Assembly (NCBI GenBank): GCA_026196445.1
Contig: JAPHTE010000046.1
Location: 1 to 10,370, forward strand
DNA from: Lysobacterales bacterium
GTDB lineage: Bacteria > Pseudomonadota > Gammaproteobacteria > Xanthomonadales > SZUA-36
Length of the DNA stretch: 10,370 nt
Direction of reading: 5' to 3'
Positions within the stretch are counted from its first letter, which is position 1, and every line of letters starts with the position of its first letter. Under the pieces are notes generated by a model. It was not told the origin of the DNA and ran no database searches. It saw nothing but the letters and a program-made list of their open reading frames with translations. This document shows, piece after piece, positions 4,896-10,370 of this stretch. Position numbers and translations under genes: made by a program.

Positions 4896-7076
4896 ATGTT
4901 AACCAGGAAATTGAATTTCCCGCTGCTGGCCGGGCTCATATTGGCGGCTGTCGCCGCACCCGCCCAGGAACAGCCCGAGGGCGCGCTGGAAGAAATCATC
5001 GTCACGGCAGAATACCGCCCGGTGTCGGTGCAGGAATTGCCCACCAGCATCACCGTTTTTGACCAACAGGCCATTGATCGGCGTGGCGCCGTACACCTGG
5101 AGCAACTACTCAACCTGGCCCCGAACGTGAACCTGTCAACGGGTGCGTCGCGCGGCCGATTCGTGCTGATACGCGGTATCGGGGAGCGCAGCCAATTCGT
5201 CGAGCCGATTAACCCATCGGTGGGCCTGATCATCGACGGCATGGATTTCACCGGTATCGGTGGTGCTGCCAGCACGCTCGATATCAAACAGGTCGAAATC
5301 CTGCGTGGGCCGCAGGGAACCCTGTTCGGCGCTAATGCCCTGGCCGGGCTGATCAACATGGTATCCAACGGCCCGGGAGACGATGCCAGCGGCCGCGCCG
5401 GCTTCACGGTCGGTAACCATGGCCGTCTCGAAACTTCAGCTGCCCTGGGCGGCGAAATATCAGCCAACGCCGGTTTCCGGCTGGCGGTGCAAAGTAACAA
5501 GAGCGACGGCTACATGAACAACGTGTACTTGCACCGCCCCACCAACAACATCGATGAGTTGAGTGCACGGGGCAAGTTGAACTGGGCGCCGGGCGATGAC
5601 GTCTCGCTGGATTTCACGATACTGTTCAGCGACGTCGACAACGGTTACGACGCTTTTTCGCTGGACAATACGCGTGACACATACTCCGACGAACCCGGCC
5701 ATGACAAGCTTGAAAGCCTGGCGGCCACGGTTGACGCCAGTTGGCAGGCCAGCGATTCAATCGCAGTCGAAGCCCTGTTGAGCCAGGTGGATGCGGATAC
5801 CCGTTACGGCTATGACGAGGACTGGAGCTACCCGGGAATCTGCGACGATACCGCCTGCGATACCGGTCTGTGGGGATTTGAGTGGTGGTACGCATCAACC
5901 GACAACTACCTGCGCAACAATAGCAATACCACGGCCGATATCCGCCTGGTGTCCGACACGGGTACAGCCGCCTGGGTTACCGGAATCTACTACCGCGAAC
6001 AGGATCAAACGCTGTTACGCGAGTACACCTACGCAAGCGGCGATTTTCAAAGCGGCTACGATACCAGTAACCTGGCTGCATACGGACAGTTGGATGTGCC
6101 GTTTCACCAGGCGTGGACGCTCTCGGCCGGGCTGCGATATGAGACCCGTGACTGGAAGTATGACGACAACGTCGATAACGACGACCGCGCCTCGGATGAC
6201 GAAGACTTCTGGGGAGGAAAAATGGTCCTGGAATACCGAACCGCCGCAGGCAGCCTGCTCTACGGGCTGGTGTCACGCGGTTACAAGGCCGGTGGCTACA
6301 ACTCCGCCCTGGCCAGCAAGATACCTGACCTGGAACAGGAGGGCATACTGGTGCCGCCCGAAAACCTGGTGTTTACAGCCGAGACCATGTGGAACTACGA
6401 ACTCGGTCTGAAAGGCAGTTGGTTCAGGGACAGGGTGACGCTCAGTGCCGCACTGTTTTACCAGGACCGGGATGACATGCAGGTCAAGCAGTCCATCGCA
6501 ATCCCGGTGGACCCGAACTCCACCGACTGCCCCTGTGCCTTTATCGACAGCCTGCAAAATGCAGCCGGTGGCACCAACAAGGGCCTGGAAATTGAGGGCA
6601 GCTGGCAAATCACTGACAACGTCAACCTGTTCGGCAGTCTCGGCTTGCTGGATACTCAGTACGAGGACTACCTGAGTTATGCACACGCAGACGCCGACCT
6701 GGACAACGGCGTTCCCTACGACCTGAGCGGCCGGGCCCAGGCTCATGCGCCAGGGTACCAGTACGCGCTCGGGGTACAGTTTCTATTCGGTTCCGGCTGG
6801 TTCGCACAGCTCGATATCGAAGGCAAGGACGAGGCCTATGCTTCGGCCAACCACGATGAGAAACTGCGTCGCTACAAGCTGTTGAATATACGCCTGGCCT
6901 ATCAGACCGGGCCCTGGAGGTTCGCAATCTGGGGTCGCAACCTGGGTGACGAAGACGTGCAGACCCGTGGGTTTGGCGGATTTGGCAACGACCCACGCAA
7001 ATTCTATGCGACGGAAGCCTACTATCAACTCGGCGAGCCCCGGGTTTACGGCCTGGACGTCCGTTATGAATTTTAG
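4896..7076 (+). CDS. TonB-dependent outer membrane receptor, predicted thiamine (or thiamine precursor) uptake
   Basis: The 726-residue product has a signal peptide (1-23, cut after APA), a TonB box EEIIVTA (32-38), a plug domain (about 45-160) with the typical VEILRGPQGTLFG block (133-145), and a long beta-barrel ending in Phe (DVRYEF). The late GRNLGDE motif (680-686) is common in this family. It is full length for a TonB receptor. Receptors of this type bind a ligand outside the cell and pull it into the periplasm using TonB-ExbBD energy. The TPP riboswitch directly upstream and the transporter and kinase genes downstream point to thiamine or a thiamine-like ligand; the sequence itself does not show the substrate. 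Two Cys pairs (316/321 and 545/547) probably lie in external loops, and residues 422-438 are very Asp-rich, which could bind calcium or a cationic ligand. An upstream ATG at 4869 was rejected because the ribosome binding site sits between the two. Confidence 0.93.
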   Translation: MLTRKLNFPLLAGLILAAVAAPAQEQPEGALEEIIVTAEYRPVSVQELPTSITVFDQQAIDRRGAVHLEQLLNLAPNVNLSTGASRGRFVLIRGIGERSQFVEPINPSVGLIIDGMDFTGIGGAASTLDIKQVEILRGPQGTLFGANALAGLINMVSNGPGDDASGRAGFTVGNHGRLETSAALGGEISANAGFRLAVQSNKSDGYMNNVYLHRPTNNIDELSARGKLNWAPGDDVSLDFTILFSDVDNGYDAFSLDNTRDTYSDEPGHDKLESLAATVDASWQASDSIAVEALLSQVDADTRYGYDEDWSYPGICDDTACDTGLWGFEWWYASTDNYLRNNSNTTADIRLVSDTGTAAWVTGIYYREQDQTLLREYTYASGDFQSGYDTSNLAAYGQLDVPFHQAWTLSAGLRYETRDWKYDDNVDNDDRASDDEDFWGGKMVLEYRTAAGSLLYGLVSRGYKAGGYNSALASKIPDLEQEGILVPPENLVFTAETMWNYELGLKGSWFRDRVTLSAALFYQDRDDMQVKQSIAIPVDPNSTDCPCAFIDSLQNAAGGTNKGLEIEGSWQITDNVNLFGSLGLLDTQYEDYLSYAHADADLDNGVPYDLSGRAQAHAPGYQYALGVQFLFGSGWFAQLDIEGKDEAYASANHDEKLRRYKLLNIRLAYQTGPWRFAIWGRNLGDEDVQTRGFGGFGNDPRKFYATEAYYQLGEPRVYGLDVRYEF

Positions 7077-7094
7077 TCACCGGCCCGGTGCCCG

Positions 7095-7727
7095 ATGACA
7101 TCCTGGCTGCAATCGTTACTCGATACGGCATTGGCCATGTCACCGTGGGAAATCGCCGCGGTCGTACTTGCAATCGCCTACCTGCTGCTGGCAGTCAGGG
7201 AAAACATCCTGTGCTGGCTGTTCGCTTTTGTCAGTACTGCGATTTACACGGTATTGTTCTGGGACGTCAGCCTGTTGATGGAATCCGCCCTGAATGTCTA
7301 TTACATGGCGATGGCCGTGTATGGCTGGTACCAGTGGACCCGGGGTGGAAGCAATGGCGGCGGCGAACCTCACGTACTGGAAGTCCAGCCGATGAGCATG
7401 CGGCAACACGTTCTGGCATTCGCGCTGATCCTGGTTCTGACACTTACCTCCGGATATCTCCTGGGTGAATACAGCAGCGCCGCGTGGCCGTTCGTGGATT
7501 CATTTACCACCTGGGCAAGCGTCATCACCACCTATCTCGTGACACGCAAGTACCTGCAAAACTGGCTGTACTGGATCGTGATCGACGCGGTATCAGTGCC
7601 GCTGTACATCAACCGTGGTTTGAACCTGACCGCCCTGCTGTTTGTTGCCTATATCATTATCGCGGTGTTTGGTTACATCGGCTGGCGCAAACATTTCCTC
7701 GAGAAAGCGCATGACGCTGCAGCCTGA
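7095..7727 (+). CDS. pnuT: PnuC-family transporter, PnuT type, predicted thiamine transporter
   Basis: This 210-residue membrane protein has the PnuC-family pattern: a first helix block ending in YLLLAVRENILCW (29-41), a helix pair with ALNVYYMAMAVYGWYQW (65-81), a hydrophilic loop (82-104), then helices with TTWASVITTYLVTRKYLQNWLYW (138-160) and VSVPLYINRGLNLTALLF (166-183). The aromatic WLYWIVIDAVS segment corresponds to the substrate-binding Trp-rich core. About seven helices are expected. Family members move vitamins (nicotinamide riboside, riboflavin, thiamine) by facilitated diffusion, with net uptake driven by phosphorylation inside the cell. The TPP riboswitch makes thiamine the likely substrate, hence PnuT. 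The gene starts 18 bases after the receptor stop and its end overlaps the kinase start by 17 bases. The ATG at 7095 has a weak ribosome binding site; Met15 is an alternative but would cut into the N-terminal region. Confidence 0.9.
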   Translation: MTSWLQSLLDTALAMSPWEIAAVVLAIAYLLLAVRENILCWLFAFVSTAIYTVLFWDVSLLMESALNVYYMAMAVYGWYQWTRGGSNGGGEPHVLEVQPMSMRQHVLAFALILVLTLTSGYLLGEYSSAAWPFVDSFTTWASVITTYLVTRKYLQNWLYWIVIDAVSVPLYINRGLNLTALLFVAYIIIAVFGYIGWRKHFLEKAHDAAA

Positions 7728-8490
7728 AATCATCCTCGACGGCTGGCGCGAATGGGAAGCAACCCCGGCGGGCCGGCCGGTGATCATCCGCGAACTGGGT
7801 GGCGGGCGCAGCAACCGCAGCCTGCTGTTGAAAGCAGCGAATGCGCAAATGGTGTTACGCATCAATGTCACCGCATCAGCCCTGCCCAGCCATGGCCGCA
7901 AAGCAGAAGCAGATATCTGGCGGGCAGCCAGCGGGGCGGGCATTGCCCCGCGGCTGTTGCACGCTGACCCGGCGGGGCGTTTCCTGGTTAGCGCGTATAT
8001 CGAAAATAATCTGCCAGACCGTCCACAGGACGACCCGGCACTTGCTATCCAGGCGCTGGACCTGCTGCAACGCTGCCACCGATTGGAGGTGGACGCACCG
8101 GCCATGAACTACGCCTCGCATATCGAGCGCTACTGGCGGTTTATCGAATCCAGGCGAACCCCGGTCAGTCCTGCCCTGCTGGATCAACGCCGGCCCATGC
8201 AGGACTTGCTTGCAGCCCTGGGCGGCGGTGAAACCGGGCTCAGTTTATGCCATCACGACCCTGTGGTCGCAAACTTCGTTGGAGGTTCAGGGCGGCTTTA
8301 CCTCCTCGATTGGGAGTACGCAGCCATTGGCTGGCCGGTGATGGATTTCGCCGCGCTGGGATGCGAGTGGGAGATCGCTGACGATGTCATCCTGGAACGA
8401 ACCGGCGTTGATTCCGTGTCACTATCCAGGGCCAGTACACTCTACCGTTACTTGTGTGCCCTGTGGGAAACGGTTAATCGAACGCGTTGA
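7711..8490 (+). CDS. Choline/thiamine kinase-like phosphotransferase, predicted thiamine kinase (ThiK-like)
   Basis: From ATG 7711 the product has 259 residues and the protein-kinase-like fold of the APH/choline kinase superfamily: a glycine-rich loop ELGGGRSNRS (28-37), a VLRIN strand (48-52), the catalytic loop CHHDPVVANF (180-189; Asp183 base, Asn188 metal), and a DFG-equivalent DWEYAAIG (200-207; Asp200 metal). LLDWEYA followed by MDFA (211-214) is typical of choline kinase and E. coli ThiK (274 residues). The expected reaction is ATP-dependent phosphorylation of an alcohol, here thiamine to thiamine monophosphate, in the cytoplasm, trapping what PnuT admits. An in-frame ATG at 7642 would place 23 residues inside pnuT and lacks a good site; GAGAAAG (7701-7707) precedes 7711. 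The position normally held by the nucleotide-binding Lys appears as Arg50. Substrate is inferred from the operon; choline, ethanolamine or direct pyrophosphorylation are alternatives. Confidence 0.85.
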   Translation: MTLQPEIILDGWREWEATPAGRPVIIRELGGGRSNRSLLLKAANAQMVLRINVTASALPSHGRKAEADIWRAASGAGIAPRLLHADPAGRFLVSAYIENNLPDRPQDDPALAIQALDLLQRCHRLEVDAPAMNYASHIERYWRFIESRRTPVSPALLDQRRPMQDLLAALGGGETGLSLCHHDPVVANFVGGSGRLYLLDWEYAAIGWPVMDFAALGCEWEIADDVILERTGVDSVSLSRASTLYRYLCALWETVNRTR

Positions 8491-8524
8491 TGGATGCGCG
8501 TTCAGGATGCAACAAGCGGGCTGC

Positions 8525-9634
8525 TCAGTACATCCGCCGCCGAAACAGCCAGACTGCAAGCGTCATCGCCACCAGCCCGATCACTGCCATTGGCAGGAAC
8601 TGGCCAGGCACCAGGTCAAAACCCCGCCCTTCCAGGAATACGCCGCGAATGACCACGATGAAGTAGCGCAGCGGATTGGCGTACGTGAGTGTCTGCACCC
8701 AGCCGGGCATGTTGGCGATGGGCGTGGAAAACCCACTGAGGATGATCGAGGGCACCAGGAACAGGAAGGCGCCCAGCAAACCCTGCTGCTGGGTGACGGC
8801 CAAAGACGAGATCATCAGGCCGATACCCACGGTGGACAACAGGTAAATGGCTACGCCCGAGAACAGCACTGCCAGTGAGCCTACCATCGGCACCCCGAAC
8901 CAGAACACCGCGACGGCTGTCACCACGCTGGCGCCCAGCATACCGATCACGAAGCCTGGCAACGCTTTGCCAATCAGTATTTCGATCGGTCGCAGGGGTG
9001 TCACCAGCAGCTGATCGAAGGTACCCTGTTCCCGTTCCCGCGCCACCGACAGGGACGTCACCAGTATCGTGACCACCGTGATCAGCAGCCCAATGATGCC
9101 GGGTACAAAATACCACTGGCCTTCCAGGTTGGGGTTGAACCAGGCGCGTACCTCCAGCGTCGCCGGTGGACCGCGCAGCCCGCGGCGTTCCAGCAGGTCC
9201 TCGTTGAACCGGGTGACGATGTCGCGGACGTAGTTGAGCGCCAGCAAAGCCGCATTGGAATTGCGCCCATCGACAATAACCTGCACGAAGCCCGCATCGC
9301 CCCGGACCACGTCGCGTTCGAAGTTCGGGTGGATGCGGAGCACGAGCAGCGCATCGGTGGCGTCGATGACCGGTGCAACCTCGGCGTCGTGGGTGAGGGT
9401 GCGTACCAACTGGAAACTGGGTGAACCATCGAAGCGGGCGACCAGTGTGCGGCTCAGGGCGCTCTGATCCTGGTCGTAGACCGCGAAAGGTACGTTCTTC
9501 AAGTCAAATGATGCTGCGTAACCGAACACGATGAGCTGAATGATAGGCGGGCCGATAACGACGAAACGGCTCTTGGGGTCCTTGAGCAGGGTCACGAACT
9601 CCTTCTTCATCAGGGTCAGGATACGGTTCCACAT
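8525..9634 (-). CDS. ABC-2 type transporter permease (YbhR-like)
   Basis: The 369-residue product starts at ATG 9634 (minus strand) with GGAG ten bases before it, and ends at TGA 8527-8525. It has the ABC-2 permease layout: an N-terminal membrane helix (about 23-43), a large periplasmic domain (about 45-172), then five helices (about 176-197, 226-247, 253-275, 285-305 and 345-364). The coupling signature ARERE.GT.DQLLVTPL.P.EI.IGK (198-223) and the late NPLRYFI (320-326) are characteristic. E. coli YbhR (368 residues) and YhhJ have the same size and design. It would form the membrane channel with the upstream permease and be powered by a separate ATPase, exporting drugs or other hydrophobic compounds, often with an HlyD-type partner. 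It lies seven bases after the upstream permease and converges on the thiamine operon, 34 bases from the kinase stop. Confidence 0.92.
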   Translation of the reverse strand: MWNRILTLMKKEFVTLLKDPKSRFVVIGPPIIQLIVFGYAASFDLKNVPFAVYDQDQSALSRTLVARFDGSPSFQLVRTLTHDAEVAPVIDATDALLVLRIHPNFERDVVRGDAGFVQVIVDGRNSNAALLALNYVRDIVTRFNEDLLERRGLRGPPATLEVRAWFNPNLEGQWYFVPGIIGLLITVVTILVTSLSVAREREQGTFDQLLVTPLRPIEILIGKALPGFVIGMLGASVVTAVAVFWFGVPMVGSLAVLFSGVAIYLLSTVGIGLMISSLAVTQQQGLLGAFLFLVPSIILSGFSTPIANMPGWVQTLTYANPLRYFIVVIRGVFLEGRGFDLVPGQFLPMAVIGLVAMTLAVWLFRRRMY

Positions 9635-9641
9635 GAGTCGC

Positions 9642-10370
9642 TCACTCCAACCGCTTGCGGGCCCGGCGCTGGATCACCATGAGCAGGAACGCGGCCATGG
9701 CCGCCAGTGCCAGGGCGTTAGGGACGATGACCGGCCACACATTGCCGGCCAGGAACACCGTGTGCAGGATGGTCACGAAGTAACGTGCGCCGATGGCATA
9801 GGTGAGACCCTGAATGGCCCAGGGCATGCTGTTGATATCGAAGATGAAACCGGAAAGCATGAACGCAGGCAGAAATGTCGCCACGATGGCTGCCTGGCCG
9901 GCGACGAACTGGTTCTTGGCGGCAATCGAAATCAATAGCCCCATGCCGAGGGCGTACAGCAGGAACAGCGCCGAGGCTCCAAACAGCACTGCAAGCGACC
10001 CGCGCAAGGGAACCTGAAAAAGGAACAAGGCCATGACCGTGGACAACAACAGCCCTCCCATGCCCAGGATGAAATAGGGTATCAGCTTTCCGGCGACGAT
10101 CTCGCGCATCGAAACCGGGGTAACCAGCAACGCCTCCATCGTGCCGCGCTCCCACTCCCGGGCCATGATCATGGCTGTCAGCAGCGCACCAATGAGCGTC
10201 ATGATGACCGCGATCAGCCCGGGAACCAGGTAGTTTCGACTGCGCAGTTCGGCGTTAAACCACACCCGAGGTTCAAGTTCTACCGGTGCGGCGTGACGCC
10301 TGCCCTGCTCGGCAGCAATGCGCTCCAGCCAGTTCGCCCAGGCCCCCTGGACGTAACCCTTTATGATGTG
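9642..10370 (-). CDS. ABC-2 type transporter permease (YbhS-like), N-terminus outside window
   Basis: The frame is open on the minus strand from the right edge (10370) to TGA at 9644-9642, giving the C-terminal 242 residues; the protein should be about 370 long. The GTG at 10265 is internal, since the frame continues without a stop and the residues before it (LERIAAEQGRRHAAPVELEP) fit the end of the periplasmic domain. After it come the WFN segment, the helix LVPGLIAVIMTLIGALLTAMIMA, the signature AREWERGTMEALLVTPVSMR with EIVAGK, further helices and the late GARYFV, all typical of ABC-2 permeases. It is a paralogue of the downstream permease, and the order (this gene first, then the YbhR-like one) matches E. 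coli ybhS-ybhR. ATPase and membrane-fusion genes are expected beyond the right edge. Substrate unknown. Confidence 0.92.
   Translation of the reverse strand, partial: HIIKGYVQGAWANWLERIAAEQGRRHAAPVELEPRVWFNAELRSRNYLVPGLIAVIMTLIGALLTAMIMAREWERGTMEALLVTPVSMREIVAGKLIPYFILGMGGLLLSTVMALFLFQVPLRGSLAVLFGASALFLLYALGMGLLISIAAKNQFVAGQAAIVATFLPAFMLSGFIFDINSMPWAIQGLTYAIGARYFVTILHTVFLAGNVWPVIVPNALALAAMAAFLLMVIQRRARKRLE

Noticed and set aside
4790..5500. Minus-strand 236-codon frame over the riboswitch and the receptor start
   Set aside because: Low-complexity Ser/Pro/Arg composition and full overlap with the riboswitch and the TonB plug coding region.
6622..7173. Minus-strand 183-codon frame opposite the end of the TonB receptor
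   Set aside because: The product is very Arg/Pro-rich and lies wholly over the receptor barrel and its junction; a shadow frame.
7593..8105. Long minus-strand open frame across the pnuT/kinase junction
   Set aside because: It is antisense to two well-supported genes, is rich in Arg/Ser/Pro with no motif, and is a typical shadow frame of GC-rich coding DNA.
8491..8524. Terminator between the convergent kinase and permease genes
   Set aside because: The 34 bases contain no stable inverted repeat or T-tract.

Overview
The window looks like ordinary chromosome of a GC-rich gammaproteobacterium, probably a free-living aquatic or sediment heterotroph. This is inferred from codon use, an exported peptidase, a TonB-dependent receptor under TPP control, a PnuC-family transporter and a YbhS/YbhR-like ABC-2 permease pair. 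Species cannot be read from it. No transposase, integrase, CRISPR array, phage gene or toxin pair was seen.

Layout: (1) 3-548 is the end of an unrecognised gene entering from the left edge. It overlaps by ATGA the start of (2) a large exported M14 zinc carboxypeptidase (545-3142) with two C-terminal copies of a Trp/Gly/Asp-rich module. (3) 3227-3487 encodes a small cytosolic DUF3144-like protein with its own -10 box. (4) 3572-3648 is a tRNA with a CAT anticodon whose acceptor stem points to tRNA-Ile2 (lysidine-modified, AUA-reading) rather than tRNA-Met. (5) 3729-4145 encodes a small four-helix membrane protein, convergent with (6) a small soluble coiled-coil protein on the minus strand (4235-4501). 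(7) 4677-8490 is the most informative block: a -10 box, a TPP (THI-element) riboswitch, a TonB-dependent outer membrane receptor, a PnuT/PnuC-type inner membrane transporter and a ThiK/choline-kinase-like phosphotransferase. (8) On the opposite strand, 8525-10370 holds two ABC-2 permease genes, the first-transcribed one running off the right edge.

How the genes fit together: block 7 reads as a complete route for taking up and trapping thiamine. The receptor would bring thiamine across the outer membrane with TonB energy, the PnuT-like protein would let it cross the inner membrane, and the kinase would phosphorylate it so it cannot leave. TPP, the end product, would shut the operon through the riboswitch. 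The riboswitch and protein families are visible in the sequence; substrate assignment for all three proteins is inferred from the riboswitch and gene order. The analogous Bacteroides arrangement (omr1-pnuT-tnr3) has a thiamine pyrophosphokinase in the last position, so a protein-kinase-fold phosphotransferase there is the point most worth testing. The ABC-2 pair resembles ybhS-ybhR of a multidrug/export system whose ATPase and membrane-fusion genes would lie beyond the right edge.
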